Assembly: GCA_038503065.1 (NCBI GenBank)
Contig: JBCAMK010000010.1
Location: 496,001-560,000 of the forward strand
Origin: Paragyromitra xinjiangensis
Taxonomy: Eukaryota; Ascomycota; Pezizomycetes; Pezizales; Discinaceae
Length of the DNA: 64,000 bases
Direction: 5' to 3'
Made by a program: the position numbers and the translations under genes. Below are positions 48,011-61,191 of this stretch, piece after piece (positions within the stretch are counted from its first letter, which is position 1; each line of letters begins with the position of its first letter). The notes under the pieces were generated by a model. It saw only the letters and a list, made by a program, of their open reading frames with translations, had not been told where the DNA came from and made no database searches.

Positions 48011-49462
48011 CTATTTGTTGCCGACGTCCAACACAAGCCTCCTTTCGACTTCCGTCTCTTTCCCCACTTCTTCCTCGCCCTCGAACTTAAGCCTGCAAGT
48101 TCCGTCCCGCTATCCGGTAATTAGGGTCTAAAAATTCACACATACAAAATAACTTGGGATACTCACCTTCGTGCCCATCACCTCAGCCCTGTAGAAGGTA
48201 GTAGTCTCCGGGTATCTCGCCAGCACTTGCTTACCTACTGGATACTGTGGAAGCCCCACAGATTCCTTCGGTATTGGTATCAAAGCGTTCGCAGATGCTT
48301 TGTAAGTGGTGCCATGTCCTGCTGCCTCATCAGGCTCGGGATCTTGGACTTCGTATCTAAAATGTGGTGAGACTTTTAGTGCTCTATTGCGCCACGCAAC
48401 GAAGCGAACTGTGCTACGAATCCACTAAAAGGAGCATAATATAAAAACCTACTTCCGCTTATTACCCTCACCAATAACGTTAACGATGATGCACTGGATC
48501 CACTCGCCCTCCGCATTCTTCTGCTTTGGGAGCCGATACGCAACCTCCGCGTGGAGTTGCAAAGCGTCCGTGGACGTAGGTGCGGCCGACATGCTCCGGG
48601 CTACCTTCGTATTGCGATTAGAAGGGCTATCTGAGGCCATAGCATCGTCGAGTTTACGCTTGCCACGTTTCTTATCGACTGCAATAAACAGAAGCGAAAA
48701 GAAAAGCGCAGATATTTTAGCATCGCATCGTGAGGGTAAGAAGAAAGGTTTTAAAAAAGAAACAACATGAAGCTGCTGGATGAATCCAGAGTATCTTTGT
48801 AGTTTGTGTTTTTTTTCTCTTCTCATTTTTTCATTCTTCGCGCCAAATGATGGAACAATTCCAAGGAAAAAAAAGATATGGATGTGGAGTATATGGAGCG
48901 TTTATATACCTCCTCTGTCACCACCCTCCGTCGCGGCTCGTAGTGCAATTAGGAGATTGTTCATCTCTATCACGCCCTCCAAGGTACTTAGGATTCGTTA
49001 GTAAAGGGTAAAATACTTCATGGGTTATACATGACTTACTGCTGTTCCTTTTCTGAAAGTTCCCTTTGTTCGTTCCATAGAGATTCTATCGGTCCGTATT
49101 CTGTCCATGCGGGGTCTTGAAGGTCGAGTTAGGCTCAAATCTAAAATCACGTGGAATATAATCGCATAAAGTGGAGAAAAAAGCCGATAGTTCATAGACA
49201 TATACAAAACGATAAAAATGACATTATGAATATAAGAAAAACGCGAAGACACAACAAGGGGCCATAACACGGGGACGACGCAGAACGAACCACTCTCCAA
49301 TCTTTCTTGCTCTTGGGATAATTCCATTTCGATTTCTTGGACACGCTTAGCCATGGTCGCAAGTTCCCTTAGCCCCTTCACAATCTTGGTCCATAGATCT
49401 CTCTCCTCATGAGCATCCGCATCCTCTTTAGGGAGCGCTCGAGGCCGGTTCCTGGCTGCCAT
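48011..49462 (-). CDS. SGF29: SAGA-associated factor 29 (tandem Tudor)
   Basis: Six exons, 49462..49291, 49115..49040, 48986..48910, 48678..48453, 48356..48167 and 48109..48011, give 279 residues. Sgf29 is a SAGA histone-acetyltransferase subunit that reads H3K4me2/3. The N-terminal half is a coiled coil (LWTKIVKGLRELATMAKRVQ), followed by the helical segment WTEYGPIESLWNEQRELSEK. The C-terminal SGF29 double-Tudor domain shows EVAYRLPKQ, EWIQCIIVNVIGEGNKRKYEVQDPEPDE and PVGKQVLARYPETTTFYRAEV. It ends with RLKFEGEEEVGKETEVERR. The exon 3 acceptor follows a perfect TACTAAC branch site. The alternative acceptor nearby would give a stop. Confidence 0.92.
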
Positions 49463-50551
49463 GCACTTTTAGCTCTGTTGGCGTTTTAGTTATACTTGTA
49501 GGTGGAGAATGAAGGGGCACTCAGATTGTCGCGAGGGAGCTAGAGCGACGCGTATCAAAAAGCGTTTGTGGTGTTTGAGGTGAGATTATTGTGGTGTAAT
49601 CTGTGGAGCTGATCGCGAACAATGAGGTGAGGTTGGGAGGACGTGTTCCAGCGCGGAGTTGCCAAGACGGATCCTCCCGCCGCCAAGGTCCCTGCCAGTG
49701 AGACCGCATTAGAGCCTCACTTCAGCCTTGTCCATGCGCACACGACCGACACTTCTCCATTCAATTCGTTGGTGTGAATTATCTAATGATGGAGGGCCCG
49801 TGTGACTACTACAAACTTCCTTGGTCTTCTTCGTGCCTATTTTCGACGGAATGCCACGCTCATGCTGGCAGAGCAATCACAGCGCCGGGCGACGACCGAG
49901 ATCCCCAACTCGCAAATAGGCTATGATTAAACGACCCCGGATTCCCACTGAATTTATTTCAGAACTATTAAGCTTTGTGTGCGTGCGTGCTTTAGCCGAT
50001 CGAATAATATGTGTTTTCGTGTTTATGCGGGTAGTGGTAGGTACAATGCTAAGGTCTTGATATTGTTCTCTAGCGTCACTCTACGCTACAACCAACCACG
50101 GAATAGTAGCTCCACCACACAACGATGACAATGCTAAAACTCACGCATCACGATACAATTCGATGAATACAAAGATCGGGGACAAACTGTCTTGGGAGAG
50201 AACACCCCTAATCCCTAGAAAAAATAATAGAAATGGCAATGCCGCACCTGGTGCTGCTTGCCGTTACTATTTGCATTGCTCGGATTGTCATGAACAAATC
50301 TTCGTGTTTCCGCATTTTGAAATTTTATAACCATTGAGATAACTTTTCTACGAAGTTTCCCTTTGTTCTTTACTTTTTCTCAAGCATAAAAGGAAGAGGA
50401 CTTGGTTCCAAACCTCTTTCCGTTTTCTTCATCCTGTGGTTTCGCCATCTCAACATCTGCTGCTTGACTCCCGCTTATACACTCTCGTTGACTCTTTCTT
50501 GTCCCTCTAAACCCATACATTCTTTTTTTTTTGCTAGAAATCACCTTCGGA
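49463..50551. promoter_or_regulatory. Divergent region: SGF29 and pheromone receptor
   Basis: About 1.1 kb between the starts of SGF29 (minus) and the receptor (plus). A short minus-strand frame at 49521-49709 looks like chance. Pyrimidine tracts precede the receptor start. Confidence 0.5.
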
Positions 50552-51706
50552 ATGAATTCCACCAACCTCGATCTCGATTTTCACAACCAAACAGTTACTC
50601 TCTTGGTTGCAGATGGCTCTTCTGTTAACATCACCCTTGGCTATGTCGACAAGATCCAAAGCGAGAATATACAGTATGCCATTATTTTTGCGGTCCAAAT
50701 CGGTGCATGTGGTCTCTTGATGCTTCTTCTTGCAATGCTCACCAAACCTGATAAACGCCGGGCTCCCCTATTCTTCATGAACTTGATCTCCCTTGCCCTA
50801 GTTATCGCCCGCTCTGCTCTCCAGATCCAATTTCTCTTAGGCCCATGGTCCACTGCCTACCGTTTCTACACTGGCGATTATAGTGACATCCCACAGTCCG
50901 CCATAAATACGTCGGTTTGGTCTTCGGTTCTGCAGCTACTCCTCAACATCGCCATTCAGATTTCGTTGATCCTGCAGGTTCGAGTCGTGTACTCATCGAG
51001 TCCTAAGCTCAGCTCGTACATGACGCTCATATCAACGGTTATCGCGACAGCGTTCATCTGTGTATTTCTTAAGGTGATTGTGGAAAACATCGATACAATT
51101 CTCCACGCCACAGATTATTTATCAACTACCTACGATGCCTCAAGGATTCTCTTTGCGTTTAATATCTGCTTTTTCACTATGGTCTTTACTTTCAAGCTGT
51201 GGATGGCTATCCGACGCAGAAAGACCTTAGGATTGCAGAGCTTTGGGCCATTACAGATCATCTTCATTATGGGATGCCAAACTATGTTTATCCCTGGTAG
51301 ACCTCTACTCTCCTTTCTTTCCCAAACTCCCTTATAGCTATAGATTCTCTAATGCTTTTCTCTTTTAGCAATCTTCTCAATCCTCGAGAATGTTGTTTCC
51401 TTCGATGGCATGTCCTCCTTCACTGCCATGTTTGTTGTTATATCTCTCCCGCTCTCATCCATGTGGGCATCTGCACAAACAGATTCTCCTGCTCCTACAT
51501 CCACATACAACCCGTCGAACTACCGCACTTTCCCTTCGAAGGCATCAACTCTAGTTACTTCTTCCACAATGACAGCGTGCGAGTTATACCCTTCCGACTT
51601 GGAAAGTGGGAGTGGAGGACTTAGTGATGGGGGGAATGTTCACGTCGATAAGTCGTTTTCTGTTGGCAAGTCGCCTGCCACTGATCGTATTACGGAGGAA
51701 CATTAA
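50552..51706 (+). CDS. STE2: Alpha-pheromone receptor (Ste2-type GPCR)
   Basis: Two exons, 50552..51296 and 51369..51706, give 360 residues. It is a seven-helix plasma-membrane receptor (class D, Ste2 family) for the alpha-factor peptide, coupled to a G protein and the mating MAP-kinase pathway. The extracellular N-terminus has several N-glycosylation sites (NST, NQT, NIT). TM1 is AIIFAVQIGACGLLMLLLAML and is followed by KPDKRRAPLFFMNLISLAL. The family segment LILQVRVVYSSSP and the loop KLWMAIRRRKTLGLQSFGPLQIIFIMGCQTM are visible; TM6 carries FIPAIFSILE across the intron. A Ser/Thr-rich cytoplasmic tail follows. The start is the first ATG of MNSTNLDLDF. Confidence 0.92.
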
Positions 51707-53382
51707 TTAGGTTGGTTTGATGGTAATTTCCTTTCTTTTCTCAGTTGGGGGTTTATACTATACCCGAGTAGGCTTTGGACTTGTGATTTGGTGTGAGATG
51801 ACTGTTGGTTGTGTATTCCATAATATTCTTCCTGTATTTGTGGCGTGTTTGGGTCTGGGTTTGCCATCTTCAAGGGGTGGTATTGGTTGTATTTATAGCG
51901 AACCAAAGTAAATGGGAACGCTTTCGTTTGTTCACACCTTTGTCTGAAGTTTTCTACACTTTAGATTTCTTACATACATGTAGTTACCAAACCAAAATGT
52001 AGTGTTATTTCCACACTCACGTAAAGGCCAATATAGGCGGTTGTTTTGTGAGCGGGCGTGAAGAAGGGTGGAGGTCCCCACTTCACAGCGGAAGGGCTTC
52101 CAAGTCCCTGCCCTTCACGCACGAGTTCTGAGAAGGCATCCCAACTCTCCTTCGTCAGGATTTTAGTGGAGCATTTTTGCGTATGGAAGGACCTATAACC
52201 CAAATACCAAAATCTAGGGTATATTTTGGGCTTGCTGTGGGTACATGGACGCTTAGGGTTATGATTTGTCATGAAATATCACTCGGACATATAAAGCTAC
52301 CACAGAAGTCCTAATCCTTTACCGCTGTCCGCTGAAAAAAGAGAGCGGGGTGGCTTCCTACCGCTTTTTAATTGCAGTATCATCAAATAGCAGAAGATCC
52401 TCTGTCCTCTATCTATTTTTAAAAATCGCTGGTGCTTATGCTGAACTTACCACAAATGCGTGGAAGGCTGCCGCATATATCGTGGCCCTTTGATCAGGTG
52501 AACGTCATGAGTACCGCTACCACCTTTCACTTGGTGAAGGTGGCCAGAGGATTGCATCATGTTTTGGAACAAACTTACATGTGTCCAGAGCATAGTATCA
52601 AAACCCAAACATCAGATCCCCGGAAACGAGAATGAAGACGAGACCAATAATGTCTAATCATATTGTTATTTCGATTTGGCTCCCTGCTTACTTTCCCGAG
52701 TCTGTCGGGTCCCTCACTCATTCGATACCTCGTGTATAGTCTCGATCACAGTTTAGAAGGTCATGGGGGATTGCGTTTTCTAAGCTCGAATTTTTAATGC
52801 TCGAGATGCCCGTTGCCACTATTATTAACCTCAAAGGTGTGTGCTTGTTTGCAGCGGCCTAGGCTCAGCGTGTAGGCTGATGCCCTAGGATGTTTTTCAT
52901 CCATTTCTAATCCCGACTAAAATTCCCGCAAAATCCGTGAGTCTAGATGGAAAAAATAACCACAGCTTTAGCTAATAATGTTCGTGGGGGTTTGGCCAAG
53001 AGGCACTCCCTTAATCATGCTTGATCCTGTGTGACACGAAATGCTGCTAAGCGAGGTAAATGATGGGCTGTCTGTGTGGGCGGAACCTTTGGTTTTTTAG
53101 GGCATCTATTTTTAAATTCTTGGGGGAGATTTTTTAGAGATAGGATTAATTATTCTCTGCATTCATTACTAATTCTATACATTTTCTCAGAAGCCCATAA
53201 ATGCGGCTCCGGTTTAGGTTACACGCAGCGTGCAGTAAGCGCACAAAAACTATCGCGAAGCAGTCAGAACGAAACGTCTGTCCATCCCCCACCAAGAACC
53301 CCTCAATATTGCCCCACCACGTGCCAAAACAACCTACACCCGCAAAATAACTCCTACTTTCTAGTACTTCTGCAGCTACACG
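51707..53382. other. Intergenic region with a hairpin
   Basis: No supported gene. A minus-strand open frame at 51970-52272 lies over an inverted repeat (GCGTGAAG at 52056 and CTTCACGC at 52113) and has no recognised domain. The last few hundred bases are the eIF3i promoter. Confidence 0.5.
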
Positions 53383-54888
53383 ATGAGGCCTATATTGTTG
53401 CAAGGACATGTAAGTTCTGCTACTTCCCTGCAGTCAGCTTGCGTGTATGGTGAGTAGGCTTTTTTTGTGGGATTTTGCTAACTAGGGGGTTTGTTTTTTT
53501 TCTGAAATACAGGAGCGTAGTTTGACGCAAATCAAGTAAGAAATCCGAGTTCGCCGACTTTTGGGACCCAGAAGATTCGGAATTCCGATCTTGCAGCTAA
53601 TTTTTTGTTTTTCCTTGGTGCGACAGGTACAATAGAGATGGTACGCTTGACCTATTATTTTTAGCCTCACCATATAAAAGCTAAACAGACCTATAGGTGA
53701 TCTGCTGTTTTCCACCGCGAAGGATCAAGTAGTATGTGCCTGGTACTCTGTCAACGGCGAGCGTCTCGGAACCTATAGTGGTCACCAAGGAGCTCTCTGG
53801 ACAGTCGACATAGACCCCACAAGCACCCTTCTCGCCACCGGCGCTGCCGACAACACTATCAAGATCTGGGATGTACAAACAGGAAAAAATCTTAAGACCT
53901 GGGACTTCCCAACAGCCGTCAAGAGGGTTGAGTTCAGCGAAGATGGAACATTACTGTTGGCCGTAACAGAGCAGAGAATGGGTCACTTGGGAACTGTTGT
54001 TGTGTTCCCTATCGTTGTTGATGTGACTGCCCAGCAGGCCAACGAACCACTGTTCACGATTACATTCAGAGAGAGCAAGGCGACAGTTGCAGCATGGAGT
54101 TACCTGAACAAGTACATCATTACCGGACACGAGGACGGAACTGTTTCGCAATATGATGGAAAGGTATGACTTTCAGGACCGAAAAACGCTTTAATGGGAG
54201 TTTCGGGATGAGAGACCATAAGAAGGGAAATGGCTGACTTGTTTGCGGTTTCCAGGATGGAGAACTTATTCAAGATACCCAAGCACACGAAATTGGTGGG
54301 CAAATCACAGACATCCAGATGTCACCCGATAGAACCTACTTTGTGACTGCTTCCAAGGACAAAAGTGCGAAGGTTAGCACAGGCTCTCAAGATATCATAT
54401 CTCTAGCACTTTAGAGAGTTTAACCTGGCTAACACAAGCCCATCAAATCCAGATCATCGACGTAGACAACCTCAAAGTCCTTAAAACATTCGTCACTGAC
54501 ACCCCTCTGAACACCGCCGCGCTCACCCCTAAGAAGGACTTTGTCATCCTCGGAGGTGGACAGGAAGCTAGAGATGTCACTACAACATCGCAGAGACAGG
54601 GTAAATTCGAGGCGAGGTTCTATCACAAGATTTTCGAGGATGAGATTGGCCGCGTCAGAGGCCACTTTGGTCCTCTCAACACCGTATGACTCCTCCATCT
54701 CCTCTAATACGGAGAACATGTCCACATGATTTTTTTGCTAATACACGATTGGTGGGGCACGATAGATTGCTGTCCACCCCCAAGGCACCGGCTATGCTTC
54801 CGGTGGAGAGGACGGATACGTACGGGTGCACCATTTTGATAAACCATACTTCGATTTCACGTATGAGGTCGAGAGGATGAAGGCGTAG
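53383..54888 (+). CDS. TIF34: Translation initiation factor eIF3 subunit I (WD repeats)
   Basis: Seven exons, 53383..53409, 53513..53535, 53627..53640, 53697..54163, 54256..54372, 54453..54683 and 54766..54888, give 333 residues, the usual size. eIF3i is a WD-repeat beta-propeller that binds eIF3b and eIF3g on the 40S subunit. The start [19 protein letters not shown] is the family N-terminus. WD units are visible as [59 protein letters not shown] and [25 protein letters not shown]. The first three exons are 27, 23 and 14 bases, so the N-terminus is easily missed by gene callers. It is convergent with INO1. Confidence 0.93.
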
Positions 54889-55679
54889 TCGGTGAGAATT
54901 ATGAAACGAGGGTATCGGCCTGGAAAAAAGTTAAAAAATAAAAAACGAAAACATTGGATAACCGACTTTGTTGAAGCGACAAGCATAAACCAAAATTTTT
55001 CCGTCTCTTCTCTTTTTCTTTCAATCTTTTGGGTGTGGGCAGGGGATAGGTTGGGAGATGATGATTTCTTTTTTTTTTCTTTACCCTAGGTGTTTTTCTA
55101 CTTGCTATGTAGATCAAAATTTCCTATCTTGATATGAATAGTGAATTCACTTTTCTCTCATTCTTTGCGCTTTCCTTCCTCGTGAGAACGAAAATGCCTT
55201 ATTGAAGCAGCAGGCCAATTACCACCGGGTATCATAAATCTAGAGGCTACCGGTGCTAGGAGAAGGTAGATAGTGTGGAACCTGACGAGGCTTTATTAAA
55301 GACACCATCTAATTTCGTAGAAAAAATAGAAGACAAGCTAAGCTTAGGGTTATTTGATGATATCACGCGAAAATCTGGACGGACTACGTTGGAAGTTTCC
55401 CCACAATAGTAGACATGAGTGGCCTCACTTGCGAAAAGCTTGCCACCAATTAGGTGGTACCGGTAAAGCACAGAAGAGAATGGGGACAGAAAATAATCTT
55501 GTCATTTTTAAGTTCGAGCAAAGCAAAATATGTTTTTGCTTCGAAGCACACATAAAAGAGTGAATCTAAGAAATTTCAAATGAGAAGACAACGGCCAGTC
55601 ATTCCCAGTTGAGTAATGATAACACACAACGCAAACATCACCAATCTCTAACTCTACCACACTATGATATCCTCCAGCC
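54889..55679. other. Convergent spacer, eIF3i and INO1
   Basis: 3' flanks of two convergent genes. No gene is seen. A/T-rich runs occur near 54925-55090. Confidence 0.5.
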
Positions 55680-57515
55680 CTAAGCAAAGAGCTTATGTTC
55701 CAAGGTCATGTCAGACTCGGGGTCCAATCCAACGCAGGCACGGAAGATGTTGGACATGGCCGCACGTTGCTTGGCAAGAGAGTTGACAACAGGAGTTCCC
55801 GGTGGGGTCAAAGGTGCCTTGAAAGGATTGTCAGAGATCAATGGTTAAAAAGAGGGGGCTAATGGATAAGTACCTTCAACATATAGCTGAGAATGCTGAG
55901 GACGCTATGGAATCCCTTATAATCCTTAGTAGCGGCACCAGTAGTAGCATGGGCCTTCCAGCTGATACGGGTCATAAGCTCAGTCATAAGACAGAGATCA
56001 ATGATAAGTGGACTGGCCAATAAAGAGTCTTCGCAGATGTTCGACATGCTTTCGGGACATTAGCATCCGGACCAAGTGTCGAGTTATGTGTAAGAACTTA
56101 CGAGATAGTTTGGTGGCCGCCCATAAAGATCTCTCCGTGATATTCATCCAAAGCACGCTTAGAATCCCCAACAGCCGGCATGTACTTGATGACAACGGTG
56201 TGATCCGGATGTTCTCCTTCTTTATACAAGACGCTGTTGGCTTCAACCATGTCATCGACGACGTTGCTCTTGCTGATCTCCTTGCTCCTGAAAGTTTTCT
56301 GCTCGCTCAAGTTCCTGCCATCTATAAAGAACTAAATCAGCTGCTATGCATAGATGTAACAAGGGAAAGTGAGGACGTACCGTTATTGCCCAAGTGGTTG
56401 TACGAGGCGATAGAAGTAAGCTTGATACCAGCATTGATAAGGAAATCGACTAAAGCTGACTTCATCTTGGTCTGACCAGACTTAAAGTCGTCACCACCGA
56501 TGAAGGATTTGTGTTGCTCGGCAAGCTCAATACAGCCAGGGACGAAGGTATTTTGAGGAGAGCCGTTGATGAAGGGAACACCTTCCTGGATACAGGCAAC
56601 TGCAAAAATGGTTGAGGGGGAAACCTCATCATGGCTAGTTCCAATCGACTTCAGGAGGTTCTCAGCGGTGTCGTTAACTCCAGTGAGGATATCAGCGTAG
56701 CGCTCGGTATTAGCAGTCCAAAGGACGATAACCTTATCAAGGTCGTTCTTTGCCTTGAAAGTACTATAATGGAAATTTATAAGTAATAGTCCATAGAGTT
56801 TAAGCTATGAGGGGAATATTTACCGAATATCATCACGGATCTTCTCGACATGCTCAACCTTGGAACCCTTGAGAACATTGTTCGCACGGTCTTCCTGGTT
56901 GGCAGCAATAAAATCCGGGTAGTAGACACTAGGAAGCGGAACCATAGACCTCATCTGATCCTTAACCTGACGCTTCAAATCAGGTTCAAGAACAGCAGCA
57001 CGATCCATGGCATCGGCCAAATTCATATTGCTAATGTCCCAACCACCAAGGACAAGGTCATTGGGATGAACCATCGGGAGAATGTCATGAACCGGAATAT
57101 TAACGTCTTTGCCAGTTTCAGCATCACTGCCCAACTTGATGGTAGACCCCATGATGACGGATCCATAATAATTGGCACCCCTCTTCCCTTCACGGGTTTC
57201 CCAGGTCAAGCCATCACGGTTGGCAATGATACCAGCAGTAATGGTAGACCCATTGTTACCACCCCATCCCACAAGCATGAGACCGACTTTTCCGACTTTA
57301 CGTTCAGTCTTGAAGTCATAAACAGTCTCAACTGGCTCTGCAATGTACTTGCCATTGGCAGCCTTGGTGACTTTAGTGGTACGGTATGTATAAGTTGACT
57401 TGATGGCCTCCGCCGTATAGAGGACATTTGGTGAGCGAACAGTGAACAATTCAGTTCCAGCCAAAGCCGGATCGGTAGCAGAGCCGTTGAAAGAATCGTT
57501 TGCGTGAGGAGCCAT
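55680..57515 (-). CDS. INO1: Inositol-3-phosphate synthase
   Basis: Five exons, 57515..56824, 56763..56381, 56321..56102, 56048..55874 and 55817..55680, give 535 residues. It converts glucose 6-phosphate to 1L-myo-inositol 1-phosphate using NAD and feeds phosphatidylinositol synthesis. Family marks are the NAD-binding GWGGNNGST (residues 83-90), [70 protein letters not shown] and [17 protein letters not shown] chose the ATG of MAPHANDSF. The same frame is open upstream to an ATG at 57641, which would add 42 residues. Confidence 0.95.
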
Positions 57516-59462
57516 AATTGATGAAAGTGCTGATGCTAGTGCTGGGAATGGAGATTTACGCAGAGAATGGTAAATCTGAGGGCCCTCCTGAAGCGGCAGA
57601 GCGATTGCCTCCTTGGTGGGGGTGGTGAACTCTGTCATCATGAAATGAGTGATCAGTAAATGGGATTACGATAAGATATTACAACGAGAGTATGAAAAGA
57701 CAGTAGAATTAAAAAGAGCGTGGCAGCAAGAAGCAGCTGGATTGAGCAAGAGATGATGAATTGCAGAGTGGTGATAGCCAGCTATCTAGGATAGGAAACG
57801 AGTGATGATAGTGGGTGTAGAGAGAAGAAGGGAAACGAATGTGTTTATAAGGGGTAGAAGAAGAAGCTAATATTAACGGTGAAAGAAAATTGAAGAGGCA
57901 GGAAATATGATGAAGAAACATAGTGAACAGGCGTATAAGGAGACACATCGAGGAACAGCATGACCAGATAGCAAAAGGGCAGGCTAGACTAGTCAGGGGC
58001 AAAACTTACGAGTTGAGGAGAGTGGAGAACGTCTTGACGACTTTAGTTGACCGCACTCGTGTACGGAGCGCTGGTCTACTCGGTGGAAAGTTTTTTAAAG
58101 TTTGGGATTGAAAGATTGCTAGAGGCGACGTGCGATGAGGTGAATTGGTTTGCAAAAGCCAAAGTGGTGCCTAGGAGGTTACTTATATACGCAGGGCGAC
58201 GTCGTGCTGGTTATCGCATCCTATCTAATATGGTGGGGTGGACAACCCCCAATAGGCTCAAGTACCTTGCATCGCGCTAAACTCAAGCGAGCGGACCCGT
58301 TCCGATGCTCATTGCTGTTTGGCGTAGGGACGAACCGGGAACTGTCCACTCCGAAGCGGCTCTGAGCTGTTCTTTGAGCGTGCCGCACGCTACTGCACCG
58401 TTCAGTTTTTCTTCACAGTTTTAGCAGTCTTTCTGTAGACGCTTTCCTGGACTGGCTTGACAGCCTGGAGACCCCACGGAGAGCATCGCTCCGAGTTCCG
58501 GTACCTGTCGCCATCGTTGCTAGAGGAAGACTATGGAAGCAGCATCGTCCGATCAATTTTAATGTATGCCGTGCCAGCGTACGCGTAGGTATGCGCCTAG
58601 ACAAAGTCTCCCTTGATACCGTCAATCTTGGAGCTTTAACGTAAGATAATCGCTCAGGAGCAACTGCAGACCAAGGCAGAATACTCAAAGGAGATTTTCT
58701 ACCCAGCATAGACCTCTATGTATTTCGTATATAGCGCACATTACCTCCCTAAAGTGACATTGAAGTTCCTATGTCCAGGGTTTAAGTCATGCGTTGTACC
58801 AACGTGTCCTCAACACTTCGCAGTCCGTGATGCGGCTTTACCGGCTTCACCGACTGATGATCTTGAGGATAGACATATTGAGCCCTTCCTCACGCCAAGC
58901 TATCTATCAACAACCCTCAAGCCTTTTCAGTAATCAATCAAAATCCGGGGGTTCACGTGCGATCACTCGTCGTTTCTTCCATCGTTTCGATACAGTACAC
59001 TTTCTATGTGCATAACGTCTCTGAAACAACTACCAGATACAGGTGATTCATGTCGCGGGGGGAAGGTCTGAATCTATTCTCTAGCCCATTGAGGACTCTT
59101 TTTCCAAAGGGGAGCATCGCTCGCCTCACACATTACTTTGATCGTTATTGGGTGATCAGATCAGCCCTGCAGGTACCACAATCCGTTGAACCAACAAATC
59201 CCAACCAAAACGGGCGGCAGCATTTATCAATAGTAATCCACACACACAAATAGCAAGATCCCACCTCTGTAAGCCCTAAGCCCTGAGGTGAATATTGCTA
59301 TTGAGTTACAAACGTAGCATAATGGGTTATCCCAAATAGAGGTTAAATTGCAACGTCGCAAATACGCTAGTTTAACAAAACACTTAGCTCACGAAGCGAG
59401 GGTTAGGGTTGTGGTCAAGTAAGTATGTATCACGTGATCGAGTTGAGAGCAGGACTTCAAAG

Positions 59463-59501
59463 GATTGATTGATTGATTGCAATTGATTAATTGATTGATT
59501 A
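59463..59501. repeat. TGAT simple repeat
   Basis: Imperfect tandem ATTG/TGAT units over about 39 bases. A shorter run of the same unit occurs near 63340-63352. Confidence 0.7.
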
Positions 59502-61191
59502 AGTATATCCAATAACCCGGGCTATGGCACAGCTCTCAAGGGATCAACTAAACCCAGCTCTGGTAATCCCACCAACAAGTCCCTTCCCTACTAACAGCCC
59601 TTTCTCCCTCTAGATCTCCTTTTCACCGATAACCCCATCCTCCTCACCAAAAAGTGCATCAGCCTGTGACCGAACAAAGCAAAAAATGATAGAAGAAACG
59701 GGGCGAACGTGCAAAGAAATAGAACTCGGCTAAAAGGCATAAGCAAACAGGAAAAGAACCCCTCATTCGCGACAGGTGAGGAACAAAGCACTCGTACAAA
59801 CCTGGCCAGACATAGTGCTCCAAAAACCTGTGTCTAGAAATCTAATACCAACTGTCTTAAACACTAGACATTCGGTCGCCCACAGTCAGCGATGATGACA
59901 TGGCTTCCGTCCACCTTTATGTAGAATCTGATATCTAAGTTGTATTAGAGGTTTGTCTGAACACCTCTCTCGGGTCTACGATCGAGTCCTGGAATCATGC
60001 CACAAGGGAACAAGGAAGAATGAAGATCGAAAACTGTACGTTACAAACAGCATAACCCTGCTCGCTCCAGAAAAAAGTGCCAACAAAAAATAGGTTCCGA
60101 TAAGGGCCTTCTTCAAGCAACGAGCAGTGGCCACGTAGCGGAAGCTTCTGCTTACGGTAATAGATAGCTAATAAACCTAACGATGAGTATGTATAATCCT
60201 TCCTCTCTATCTTTTAGGCTATTTCGATCGTTCATTTGGCAGATGTCTATCATCTCAGAATTCGGCCGTTGCCCACCTTCTACTATCGCTGCTGCCCCCG
60301 TGTCATGTTGCGGTGATTATAAGACCCAAGACTACATGTACGTCTAAAGTATATAACCGACAAGTACCAAGCCTCGAGATTCACATGTTCTGCCATGAGA
60401 TTTTTGTGAACCCCCTGCTTGAACTTGATTAATAACCCCTTTCTAGCCGCATTTCTAGTCATGCCCGGGGATTAGTAGTACAGTTAAGGTTAGTTAATAA
60501 TATCTTTACACCCAGCTACTACGATCTACCCACAAGACTGCATCTCAGCCACCATTGATCCTAGCGTAAAAAAACTTAAAATTTAGCCGTTTTTATTGCT
60601 CGGATAAATATTTAATGGTTTATATGAACAGTCTGCGGTTCAATTGGTATCATATAATGGTCCTTAAAACAGCTAATTTGTATGAGAAACTGGGCATTTA
60701 CAGGTAGTAATATAACACAACAACCTAAATACTTACTATCCATACGCCTCAGAAATGACCCTAGAGCACTGCCAATGCTTCTCAGGCTGTCGATGGGGTC
60801 AAAGTACGTCCTAGTAGGTAGGTGCCACAGTAGAACCCTCACCATCCTAGATAGCCTTCAGAGCACCATAAATTTAATCAGGTTCGAAATATAATTTTCC
60901 AACTTATCTTAAGACACCCTCAAAATTTCCTAGTAATTCATTAACTCGTTGTCGAGACACAGCACCCTTCCACCCATCGCCAAGTCTGAACAGAACCCTG
61001 GTCATGAGCGGTTACACCACAAAATACGTTACCTGTCAAAGCTCCGGAACAATCGGTAGATTGCGCAGTCTACTTCGATAAGCGATCTCGCTTCAGTAAC
61101 TATTTTCTGGGAACAGGCCACAAGATTTCATCGTCATCGTCGACTTGAGGTTGCTTCACTAGATGAAAATAAAATCATGGATTCTCACTCG

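Noticed and set aside
59394..59413. GGGTTAGGGTT telomere-like sequence
   Set aside because: There are only about two units and no array, so it does not indicate a telomere or a clear interstitial telomere tract.
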